Shown here piece by piece: positions 1-7,210 of a DNA stretch of 19,962 nt. A model generated the notes under the pieces. It had not been told where the DNA came from. It was given only the letters and a program-made list of their open reading frames with translations, and did not search any database. Source of the DNA: JADFOB01 sp964651325 (lineage in GTDB: Bacteria > Planctomycetota > Phycisphaerae > UBA1845); the NCBI GenBank assembly GCA_964651325.1, contig CAZYXP010000049.1, positions 1-19,962 on the forward strand, in the 5' to 3' direction. Made by a program: the position numbers and the translations under genes. How positions within the stretch are numbered: position 1 is the stretch's first letter; the number at the start of each line of letters is the position of its first letter.

Positions 1-9
1 ACTGCAGAT

Positions 10-56
10 CAGGCCTTCAGCCTGCAATCACTGCCGCCGATTCTGTCACGGACCCG
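10..56. repeat. Dispersed extragenic palindromic repeat, copy A
   Basis: A short hairpin, CAGGC-CTTCA-GCCTG (10-24), is followed by AATCAC and a GC-rich tail. Positions 10-31 match the reverse complement of 19908-19929 at 21 of 22 positions. Positions 12-56 match 10715-10759 in the same orientation at about 35 of 45. It lies beyond the 3' end of the leftward permease gene. Nothing shows mobility; it resembles a REP-like intergenic element. Confidence 0.6.
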
Positions 57-267
57 ACCCGGGTGGTGAGTGGTGCAGGGCAGGAGGTTGTTTCGTTGGA
101 AAGCCTGCCTCGGCGGATCCGCGACCCCGTGTTCACGTGCCGCCTGCGCCCGGCTGGCGTGCTATGGGCACGCGTGAGCTTCCCCTCAATCACAATGCGG
201 GGGGGCGGACACAGCGGAGGGGCGCTGTGCTACATGGGCCGCCGGGCGTTTGATCCATGACAGGGCA
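57..267. other. Non-coding stretch downstream of the leftward permease
   Basis: No convincing gene is visible. An open frame at 63-260 encodes about 65 residues of low-complexity Arg/Gly-rich sequence with no recognisable motif and is probably spurious. The only structure seen is the hairpin at 210-229. Confidence 0.5.
210..229 (-). terminator. Possible stem-loop terminator of the leftward permease gene
   Basis: CACAGCG (210-216) pairs with CGCTGTG (223-229) to give a perfect 7-bp stem with a 6-nt loop. It starts about 39 nt past the stop codon of the gene ending at 268. Read leftward, the stem is followed by a C-rich run rather than a U-tract, so it is not a canonical intrinsic terminator. 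It could instead stabilise the mRNA 3' end. Confidence 0.3.
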
Positions 268-1245
268 CTAGCCAACTTCTCTGCGTTGGAAGGCCGCGAT
301 GGCCACGCTTACGATGGCCGTGGTCCATAGTGCGGCGTAGGCTGTGGCGTAGCCTACATAGTTGAGGGGCACGGCTGTTTTTGTGGATTCCGCGTAAAGC
401 CCGTCGATAACCCAGAACGGGCCTACGTTAGGAATAATGCCATAAAAAACAGCCGCAAGCGAGGACGACTGGGCAAATTGCCCAAGGCAGTAGTCGGCGA
501 TGAGCCCCACAAGCAGGAACACCACGCAGATCATCAGCGTCACCATCTGGCCGAACCGTGTAGACGCCGCCAACGCAACCGCCGCCGTCAGCACGACCAC
601 CAGGAACACCAGGAAAACCGCGATGAGAATCTGCCCACCGACGAAGTCGCTGGCAAACGGGATTGGATCCCAATGCTCATCGAGAAAGCAAACCACCAGC
701 ACGGCCAGGGTGAGCAGGGGGGTTTGGACCGCTATCGCAGTCGTAGCGAAGTGTTTTCCGTAAAGGTAGTTGCAAAACGCGGCCGCCAGAACGGAAACAG
801 CCAAGCTCCCGAATCCCAAAGCCAAGACGGGGGCGTCCCATGGATCGGAGCTGTTTTCCAAGACGCCGTGGCGTTGGGCGAGAAGGAACACCAAAGCGGA
901 GAGATAGTAGGCCAAAGCCAGGGCCGCGATGAGCCCCGCAAACTTGCCGAGCATGAACAGAGGCCTGGTTACGGGCTTGGAAATGACGGAAAGGACGGTT
1001 TTGTTGTCGATCTCCCGGCTGAGTACGCCGGTGGCGCTGAATGCGGCTAAGAACAAACCGCTGAGCAGGAGCGTAGAAAGGCCAAGATCGAGCAGGAGCT
1101 TGTTGTCGTCATCCAAGGTGAAGGCCGCCAGCGAGACGTTGAGTATGAGCAGGGCGGCCGTCAGCATCAATATGACGCCAAAAACGGGTTGGCGTAGCGT
1201 TTCGATGAACGTGTTGGCGGCGATAGTGTAAAAGCGGGTTCCCAT
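268..1245 (-). CDS. ABC-2-type transporter permease, no adjacent ATPase
   Basis: A 325-residue integral membrane protein with about eight hydrophobic spans (near residues 21-41, 52-75, 100-123, 140-160, 170-188, 203-227, 233-251 and 296-318). Between spans 2 and 3 lies the stretch SREIDNKTVLSVISKPVTRP followed by MLGK (about 76-101). This cytoplasmic loop is typical of the ABC-2 permeases that work with NatA-like ATPases in export or lipid-linked processes. The protein ends in RREVG, as does its likely paralogue at 7207-8613 (RREVAEISV), which shares the KPV-R-GK loop. No ATPase gene lies beside it in the window, so it may use the one at 5939-7210 or one outside. The start is ATG at 1245 with no strong ribosome-binding site. 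It is divergent from the SPFH gene at 1460. The substrate is unknown. Confidence 0.85.
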   Translation of the reverse strand: MGTRFYTIAANTFIETLRQPVFGVILMLTAALLILNVSLAAFTLDDDNKLLLDLGLSTLLLSGLFLAAFSATGVLSREIDNKTVLSVISKPVTRPLFMLGKFAGLIAALALAYYLSALVFLLAQRHGVLENSSDPWDAPVLALGFGSLAVSVLAAAFCNYLYGKHFATTAIAVQTPLLTLAVLVVCFLDEHWDPIPFASDFVGGQILIAVFLVFLVVVLTAAVALAASTRFGQMVTLMICVVFLLVGLIADYCLGQFAQSSSLAAVFYGIIPNVGPFWVIDGLYAESTKTAVPLNYVGYATAYAALWTTAIVSVAIAAFQRREVG

Positions 1246-1459
1246 GGTGGATCATTCGGTGAGTGAATCAGTGGGTCGAGCAGTTACATTGGGTCATGTT
1301 GCGAGTCATGTTGGCACACGGCATCGATTATTGTAAGCTCCCCGCCGGTATCGACAAGCGATGGGTCATCGGTCCAATCGTCCGCTCCTGTTGATGGGTA
1401 CGTCAGCGAAGTAGGAACGGTTCGACAGGCTTTCAAGACCTGCACTGGAACAATAGATA
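1246..1459. promoter_or_regulatory. Divergent intergenic region with a direct repeat
   Basis: This region separates the leftward permease from the rightward SPFH operon and should hold promoters for both. No clear -35/-10 pair could be picked by eye. The 9-mer GTCATGTTG occurs twice, at 1293-1301 and 1305-1313, with 12 nt start to start, which could be a tandem regulator site. The rightward gene has a weak ribosome-binding site, GGAA at 1447-1450, 9 nt before its ATG. Confidence 0.4.
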
Positions 1460-3550
1460 ATGAGTGAAGCGAATACGCCCAGTGATCGTCGAGCTCAGCA
1501 GGTTTCGCTGTTGGGTTTGGTGCTTCAGTTCTTGCTGTGCGGCGGCGTTTGGGCGCTGGCTGTGCTCTCGCGGTCGGACGCCATCGCGGTGCTGGCGCGG
1601 TTGATGATCGTCGGCATTCCGATCTGGCTCGTCTTGTATCTGATCTTCAAGCAGATGCGCCGGGTCGCGGCCGAAGGACTCGAAACGGCCGAGTTGAGAC
1701 GGGCGCACGAAGCCGGCGCGGGGGATGCCCTATTCGAATTCGAGGATGAAGCGCTTCTGCTGGAGCAAAACCGGCTGCGCTGGATGATCAAGTGGTTCTT
1801 GCCTGGCGTGACGGTCGTGGCGGCCACCATCTTGGTCGGGGGGAGCTTCCTCGGCTGGTCTTGGTCGTTGGATACGGTTTTTGAGTCGGACGGGCTGCAC
1901 CGTACGCAAAACCCCACGATGATGATGTGGTTTGTGGTCGGCGCCGGGTTCCTTTCATTCTTGTATGCTCGCTACGCAATCGCGTTGGCGAAGATCGCCC
2001 ACTGGCGGGTGATTCGCGCCGGGGCGACGATGATGGCGGGCAACGCGGTGGCATGCCTGGCGCTGGCGATCGCGCTGATGGCGACCTCGACGGTGCCTTG
2101 GGCCGAAGCGCTTGTCGCCTACGTGCTGCGCTCGCTTCTGTTCTTGCTGGGGATGGAGTTCTCGCTGAACTTCGTGATGGACCTCTACCGCCCCCGAGCC
2201 CCAGGAGAAATTCCCAGGCCGTCGTTTGACAGCCGGCTTCTCGGGTTGATCACCGAGCCGGGTGGTATCGCCAAATCGCTTGCCGAAGCCGTGAACTATC
2301 AGTTCGGCTTTGAGGTGAGCAAGACCTGGTTCTACGAGCTGCTTCAGCGGTGGATGCTTCCGATGACGGTCCTCACGGGCGTTGTCGTGTTTATGCTGAC
2401 GAGCGTGGTCATCGTCGATGCCGATGAGCGGGTGGTGGTCGAACGGATGGGCCGCCGGGTGTATGGCGATCAAGAATCGCTTGCACCGGGCGTTCACCTG
2501 AAGTTGCCGTATCCTATCGATATCGTATACCGCGCGCCGGTAAAGCGAATAGGCGAGTTGGTCATTGGTGAGGCTTCCAATGACGAAGACGAGCATCACA
2601 AAGCGATCATCTGGACTGAGCAACACGAATTTGTTCCGGAATTGATGCTCTTGGTGGCGGCCGAGCGAGAGCAAGGCAATACGTCCAAACGCCAGGAAGA
2701 GGCGAGCGACGAAAAGGAAAGCGTTCCGGTGAGCCTCTTGATGGTTTCGGTCCCCGTTGAATACCGGATCAAGAACATACACGACTACCTCTATCGCTAC
2801 ACCGATCCTGAGAAATTGCTCGAGGCCGTGGCGTACCAGTATCTTTCGGAGTATGCCGCAAGCGTCGATATTGCGGATTTGATGGGGCCGGGTCGGTCGG
2901 CGTTCAACGTCGAATTCCGCCGGCTGATCCAATCCAGGGTCGACGAACTGGAGATGGGGATCGAGCTTGTTTTTGCCGGCGTGCGTGGCGCGCATCCTCC
3001 GGCGAAAGCCAACGTGGCCGTCGCGTTTCAGAGCGTGATTCAAGCGGAGGCTCAGAAGGCGGCCAACATTTTCAAGGCTGAGGGCGCCGCGACCCGAATT
3101 CTTGCCGACGTGGCGGGCACGGTTCAGCGGGCGGAGGCCATGGACGAGGCGATTTCTCGGCGGAACGAGCTCAAGAAAGATGCGAACGTGGATGCAGCTG
3201 TCCTGGCGGCCGCGAACCAGCGTGTCGATGAGCTGATGCTTGGTGACCCCGCCAAGCAGATCGCGCCACCGGGCGGCAGAGCTGCGGCCATCATCTTCAA
3301 CGCCCGGGCTCGATCGAGTCGCCATATCAGCGAGGCGGTCAACAAAGTCCGGGCGTTCGCGGCGGAAGTGGCCGCTTTCGAAGCTGCCCCCGAGCTCTAC
3401 CGGCAACGCAAGCAATTGAGCGTCTATGAGGATTTGGGATTCGTCCGGCGTTTTCTGATCGCCGGGGATCCCTCGAACGTCATTGTCGAATACACGACGA
3501 ACAAGGAAGCAGCCCTCGACAAGATACTGGCCGAGGACGATGGAGGCTAG
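1460..3550 (+). CDS. SPFH/band-7 protein (HflK-like) with a multi-span N-terminal membrane domain
   Basis: 696 residues. The N-terminal 240 residues hold six hydrophobic spans (about 15-36, 41-63, 112-132, 154-176, 190-210 and 216-236). A seventh anchor (about 300-319) directly precedes an SPFH domain (about 321-530). That domain opens with ERVVVERMGRR and GVHLKLPYPID, continues with VPVEYRI, and includes GAHPPAKANVAVAFQSV (about 510-526), the equivalent of the NPP region of HflK. A helical, Ala/Glu-rich segment follows to the end. HflK and HflC are known to form an oligomeric cage that controls the FtsH protease; SPFH proteins in general scaffold membrane domains. Ordinary HflK has one N-terminal anchor and is clearly shorter, so the six-span extension is unusual. 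It is first in a row of three SPFH genes, 45 nt before the next. A charged insert (about 369-420, with DEDEHH and KRQEE) interrupts the SPFH domain. No FtsH gene is present here. Confidence 0.85.
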   Translation: MSEANTPSDRRAQQVSLLGLVLQFLLCGGVWALAVLSRSDAIAVLARLMIVGIPIWLVLYLIFKQMRRVAAEGLETAELRRAHEAGAGDALFEFEDEALLLEQNRLRWMIKWFLPGVTVVAATILVGGSFLGWSWSLDTVFESDGLHRTQNPTMMMWFVVGAGFLSFLYARYAIALAKIAHWRVIRAGATMMAGNAVACLALAIALMATSTVPWAEALVAYVLRSLLFLLGMEFSLNFVMDLYRPRAPGEIPRPSFDSRLLGLITEPGGIAKSLAEAVNYQFGFEVSKTWFYELLQRWMLPMTVLTGVVVFMLTSVVIVDADERVVVERMGRRVYGDQESLAPGVHLKLPYPIDIVYRAPVKRIGELVIGEASNDEDEHHKAIIWTEQHEFVPELMLLVAAEREQGNTSKRQEEASDEKESVPVSLLMVSVPVEYRIKNIHDYLYRYTDPEKLLEAVAYQYLSEYAASVDIADLMGPGRSAFNVEFRRLIQSRVDELEMGIELVFAGVRGAHPPAKANVAVAFQSVIQAEAQKAANIFKAEGAATRILADVAGTVQRAEAMDEAISRRNELKKDANVDAAVLAAANQRVDELMLGDPAKQIAPPGGRAAAIIFNARARSSRHISEAVNKVRAFAAEVAAFEAAPELYRQRKQLSVYEDLGFVRRFLIAGDPSNVIVEYTTNKEAALDKILAEDDGG

Positions 3551-3595
3551 CGCGGTGCAGCGCGGCGGCCGAACCCGCGAGGAGTTGACCACACG

Positions 3596-4543
3596 ATGAG
3601 AAATGTAGGAACCATAATGGCCGCGGCAATCGTGGTGTCCGTGCTCCTGCTCTATATGTGCACGTTTCAGGTACGATTCACCGAAGCGGCGATCGTCAAG
3701 ACCTTTGGCGAACCCGCCAAGGATGCGATCACCGACCCTGGTCTGCAATTCAAATGGCCCCCGCCGATCCAGACGCTTGTCAAGTACGACAAGCGTATCC
3801 GCATCCTGGAGGATCGGACGGAAGAAACGCGAACCATCGACGGGAAGAATCTGATTCTTACGACGTTTACGCTGTGGCGGCTGGGCAATGCTCCGGGCGA
3901 TGTGATCAAGTTTCACACCAATTTCCCCGGTGGCGTGGCCGATGGCGAGAAGAAACTGCGCACCACCGTGGTCACGCACAAACATGCCGTGATCGGCCAA
4001 CGCGAATTTGCGGAATTCGTTTCGATCGATCCCAAACGACGAAATCTTGCTGCGATTGAAGATGAGATTCGCACGTCTGTCGCGGCGGACGCCCGGGCGC
4101 AGTATGGCATTGAGATCGTTGACTTCGGAATCAAGAAATTGGGCCTGCCCCAGGCGGTGACCCAGACCATTTTTGGCAGTATGAAAGCCAACGAGGAAGT
4201 CAAGGCCGGGCGCTATGAGGCAGAGGGGCGGGCGCGGGCGCAGGCTATTTTGGCCGATGCCAACGCGACCGAGCAGCGGATTACGGCCGCGGCAAGAGAA
4301 AAGGTGGCCGCTATTGAGAACGAAGCCGACCGGGTGGTGAGCAATTACTACCAGGAGTTTGCAAAACATCCGGAGTTGCGCATCTTCCTGGACAGTCTTC
4401 GTGCCATCAAACAGGCTCTGTCCGTAAGAACCACGCTGATATTGGATCAAAACGATTGGCCTTGGAGCTTGTTCAGCAAAAAGGCCAGGTCCAAAATCCA
4501 CCCCGGCGCGGAAGTGGCGGCGCCCCCGGAAGGGTCTCACTAG
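3596..4543 (+). CDS. hflC: HflC-like SPFH/band-7 membrane protein
   Basis: 315 residues, close to the usual HflC length. One N-terminal membrane anchor (about 5-23) is followed by an SPFH domain beginning VRFTEAAIVKTFGEP. HflC-type features include GLQFKWPPPIQTLVKYDKRI (about 49-68), then YGIEIVDFGIKKLGLP and QTIFGSMKANE (about 170-200). A charged Ala/Glu-rich helix typical of the cage wall follows (about 200-255). In known systems HflC pairs with HflK on the periplasmic face of the membrane to control FtsH; that role here is inference. A good ribosome-binding site GAGGAG (3579-3584) lies 11 nt before the ATG. It is the middle gene of three SPFH genes, only 15 nt before the next, so translation is likely coordinated. 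The C-terminus (AEVAAPPEGSH) looks disordered. Confidence 0.85.
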   Translation: MRNVGTIMAAAIVVSVLLLYMCTFQVRFTEAAIVKTFGEPAKDAITDPGLQFKWPPPIQTLVKYDKRIRILEDRTEETRTIDGKNLILTTFTLWRLGNAPGDVIKFHTNFPGGVADGEKKLRTTVVTHKHAVIGQREFAEFVSIDPKRRNLAAIEDEIRTSVAADARAQYGIEIVDFGIKKLGLPQAVTQTIFGSMKANEEVKAGRYEAEGRARAQAILADANATEQRITAAAREKVAAIENEADRVVSNYYQEFAKHPELRIFLDSLRAIKQALSVRTTLILDQNDWPWSLFSKKARSKIHPGAEVAAPPEGSH

Positions 4544-4558
4544 GGAGCTAGGCACACG

Positions 4559-5830
4559 ATGCATCACCACCATCATCACCACGAAGACGGTGACGGTCCG
4601 CACGTCGACGAGGCGCCGCTTGATGCCGCAAGCCAATCGCTCGCAGACGCATTGCGATCGAGCTTCGGTATTCTTAAGGGGATCATGCTGATCCTCGTTG
4701 TCTTGTATTTGGTCTCAAACATTCGCAGCATCGGCGGGCATGAGGAAGCGCTGGTGTTGCGTATGGGCAAGCTGCTGCCCGACGTGCGCGAGGCGGGATT
4801 GGTGATGGCGTTTCCGTTTCCCATTGATGAAATCGTTCGGCTGCCTACGAGGAAAAGCAACGATCTGGACATCACCAGCCACACGTTCTTCCGAAGGCCG
4901 AACGAAGTGGGGAAACAGTTGTCGTTTATCAGCCGCGGCGAAGCGGGCCTCAACCCGACGCTCGACGGTGCGCTGCTGACGTCCGATGCCGGGCTCGTTC
5001 ACGTGCAGTGGAAGGTGACGTACAAGATTGACGACGTTCAGGCATACGTCACCCACATGGCCGGTCGGCAGATCGAAGCGGCTGAATCGCTGATTCAGAC
5101 CATGGTGGAAACAACCGGTATTGCGGTTGCCAGCGAACTGACCGCCGAGGAAATCATACGAACCCGCGTCGATCATGCTCAGTTGGAGATGAAACGGCGG
5201 GTCAATCGGCGCCTGGCTGGCCTGGAGACGGGCATCACGGTGGAGACGGTCGAGATGTTTGAGCCGACGCCACCGCTTGCTGTGCGCAAGGCGTTTGAGC
5301 GGACGCAGCGAGCGGAAAACGCCAAGGAACAGCGCATCCGGCAAGCACGCCGCGATCGCACCCGCAAGCTCAACGAGACGGCCGGATCAGTGTATCCTGG
5401 CTTGATTGGGGCTATGGATCAGTTGGCCGCAGATGATTCCGCAGAGCACCGCGCGGAGGTGGATCGCTGGTTAGAGCAGGCCGAGGGGCAGGCCGGGCAG
5501 TTGATCAAAGATGCCCAGTCCTACTTTTCCGTTGTCGTAGGGCGTATGAAAAGCGACGTAGCGCAGTACCGCACGCTGGTTCCAGAGTATGAGCGGAGTG
5601 CGGACATGCTCGTAGAACGATTGTGGGAGGCCACGCGTGTGGCAATTTTCGAGAATCCGGAAGTCGTCAAACTGTACCGGCCGCCGGGATTGGCGGAATT
5701 TCGTCTGCAGATTCCCTTGGACCCCGAACAAACGCGGGCGGAAGAAGTGTTGAAGCTCAGAAACAAGACCTTCGACATGGAGGCACTAAGTCCGAAGAAA
5801 TTCCACGCAATCGGACCGGAACACGACTGA
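4559..5830 (+). CDS. hflK: HflK-like SPFH/band-7 protein with His-rich N-terminus
   Basis: 423 residues. Residues 2-8 are seven consecutive histidines, followed by an acidic stretch (EDGDGPHVDE). One membrane anchor (about 37-53) precedes an SPFH domain starting at HEEALVLRMGKL. HflK-type features are AFPFPIDEIVRLP (about 84-96), the beta segment VHVQWKVTYKIDD (about 147-159), a helix with AAESLIQTMVETT, and VEMFEPTPPLAVRKAFE (about 231-247), which matches the NPP region. A long charged helical region follows (about 250-360). It sits 15 nt after the HflC-like gene, with ribosome-binding site GGGAG (4543-4547) 11 nt upstream; both genes share the CACACG-ATG context. It probably forms a mixed complex with the two preceding SPFH proteins. 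The His run may bind metal or be an incidental low-complexity tail. The assignment to HflK rather than another SPFH group is moderate. Confidence 0.82.
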   Translation: MHHHHHHHEDGDGPHVDEAPLDAASQSLADALRSSFGILKGIMLILVVLYLVSNIRSIGGHEEALVLRMGKLLPDVREAGLVMAFPFPIDEIVRLPTRKSNDLDITSHTFFRRPNEVGKQLSFISRGEAGLNPTLDGALLTSDAGLVHVQWKVTYKIDDVQAYVTHMAGRQIEAAESLIQTMVETTGIAVASELTAEEIIRTRVDHAQLEMKRRVNRRLAGLETGITVETVEMFEPTPPLAVRKAFERTQRAENAKEQRIRQARRDRTRKLNETAGSVYPGLIGAMDQLAADDSAEHRAEVDRWLEQAEGQAGQLIKDAQSYFSVVVGRMKSDVAQYRTLVPEYERSADMLVERLWEATRVAIFENPEVVKLYRPPGLAEFRLQIPLDPEQTRAEEVLKLRNKTFDMEALSPKKFHAIGPEHD

Positions 5831-5938
5831 TGTCGCGTCGCGCGCACGTGCGTCGGTCCCGGCGACGGTGCGGGCGCAGGGAGGGCCGTATTACTTCTGG
5901 CAACGAAACTCTGGCGATGAGGAAAACAGGTAGGGTCG

Positions 5939-7210
5939 ATGGCGCAACGTAAGCCGCCGGTGGTGCATGCGGCCGGACTTTGTAAGACGTTTAAGGATTT
6001 CTGGCGTCGTCCGCGCGCCGAGGCTGTCAAGGACCTCAATCTCGAGATTCAGCCGGGCGAGGTGTTTGGCCTGCTGGGCCCAAATGGGTCTGGGAAGACG
6101 ACGACGATCAAGATGCTCCTGGGCCTGCTCTATCCCACCAGCGGGCGCATTTCCGTGTTTGGCAACGCGCCCACCGACGTGGCCGTGAAAGCAAGAATCG
6201 GTTTTTTGCCCGAGGAATCCTACCTTTACCGATTTCTAGTTGCCAGCGAAACGTTGGATTACTTCGGTCGTTTGTTTCAACTGCCCGCACGCATCCGGGC
6301 GGAGCGAACAGAGCGTTTGCTGGACATGGTCGGATTGCGCCACGAAGCCAAGCGCCCCATCGGCGAGTACAGCAAGGGTATGGCACGACGGATCGGTTTG
6401 GCTCAGGCGCTGATGAACGACCCCGAATTGTTGATTCTCGACGAGCCGACCTCCGGGCTCGATCCGATCGGCGCCCGTCAGATCAAGGACGTGATTCGCG
6501 AGCTGGGGCGCAAGGGGAAGACGATTCTTCTTTCGAGCCACATGCTCGCTGACGTGGAAGACGTTTGCGATCGCGTGGTGATCCTCTACGGCGGCCAGGA
6601 AATGGCGTGTGGTGACATCGGTGAGTTGCTGAGCGAGCAGAATCGCACGCAGCTGACGCTTCCGGCTCTTTCCGAAAGCGCGATGGACAAAATTCAAGCC
6701 ATCGCGGCGGAGGAATGTCCCCAAGCCGTGTTCGAAGTCACCCGTCCGCGCCAGAAATTGGAGCAATTCTTCCTGCAGATCGTCGAGCAAGCACAAAAGA
6801 AGAACATTCGAACATCGGGAGCACGGGCGGCCGGTGCGCTGCCCGAATTTCTCAAGAAACCGACCGAGGAGGTTTCGGGAGAACTTGTGGATTCTTTGAT
6901 CCACGCGGCCTCCGTGCCCGCCGCGACGATGCCCGAGCCGTCAACGCCGTTGCCGACGGCAGCGACCGCCGATGTTCAGGCTTCCAAACAGGTTCTGGCG
7001 GATTTGTTGGGCGCGGATACTTCCAAGCCTTCCGATGATTCGGACGAGCGCGATACGGACGGTCGGCCCCTTGGCGCCGAGCCGCCGGCCGGGGGCGGAT
7101 CCGGCCCTAGCCCGTCGAAAGCGCCGCCGGAAGCTGATTCCGCGGTGATCGACGCCCTGATCCAAGATGCTCCTGATCCGACCGGAGACCCACAAGAGGA
7201 TCAGCCGTGA
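5939..7210 (+). CDS. ABC transporter ATP-binding protein with long disordered C-terminal tail
   Basis: 423 residues. The ATPase domain (about 8-230) has Walker A GPNGSGKTT (47-55), signature YSKGMARR (144-151), Walker B LLILDEP (164-170), the D-loop SGLDP and the switch histidine in SSHMLADVED (H201). The usual Q-loop glutamine appears to be glutamate (FLPEESYLY, about 89-97), a variant seen in related exporter ATPases. It energises the permease encoded immediately downstream; the genes overlap by 4 nt (GTGA), so the two are almost certainly co-translated. Residues about 231-423 are long for this family. They include a Gln/Lys-rich helix, then a Pro/Ala/Ser/Asp-rich tail (about 325-423) that looks disordered. 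The tail contains two short similar segments, ADVQASKQVLADLLGAD and DSAVIDALIQDAP, possible peptide motifs. A ribosome-binding site AGGTAGGG lies just before the ATG. Confidence 0.92.
   Translation: MAQRKPPVVHAAGLCKTFKDFWRRPRAEAVKDLNLEIQPGEVFGLLGPNGSGKTTTIKMLLGLLYPTSGRISVFGNAPTDVAVKARIGFLPEESYLYRFLVASETLDYFGRLFQLPARIRAERTERLLDMVGLRHEAKRPIGEYSKGMARRIGLAQALMNDPELLILDEPTSGLDPIGARQIKDVIRELGRKGKTILLSSHMLADVEDVCDRVVILYGGQEMACGDIGELLSEQNRTQLTLPALSESAMDKIQAIAAEECPQAVFEVTRPRQKLEQFFLQIVEQAQKKNIRTSGARAAGALPEFLKKPTEEVSGELVDSLIHAASVPAATMPEPSTPLPTAATADVQASKQVLADLLGADTSKPSDDSDERDTDGRPLGAEPPAGGGSGPSPSKAPPEADSAVIDALIQDAPDPTGDPQEDQP

Noticed and set aside
1955..4636. An 893-codon open frame on the minus strand opposite the SPFH genes
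   Set aside because: It lies wholly over two well-supported SPFH genes, reads as Arg/His-rich low-complexity sequence and shows no domain. GC-rich codon use commonly leaves such long antisense frames open.
5843..5852. Palindrome CGCACGTGCG between the HflK-like and ABC ATPase genes
   Set aside because: A 10-bp palindrome of alternating GC-rich bases is expected by chance in this composition, and no promoter elements surround it.
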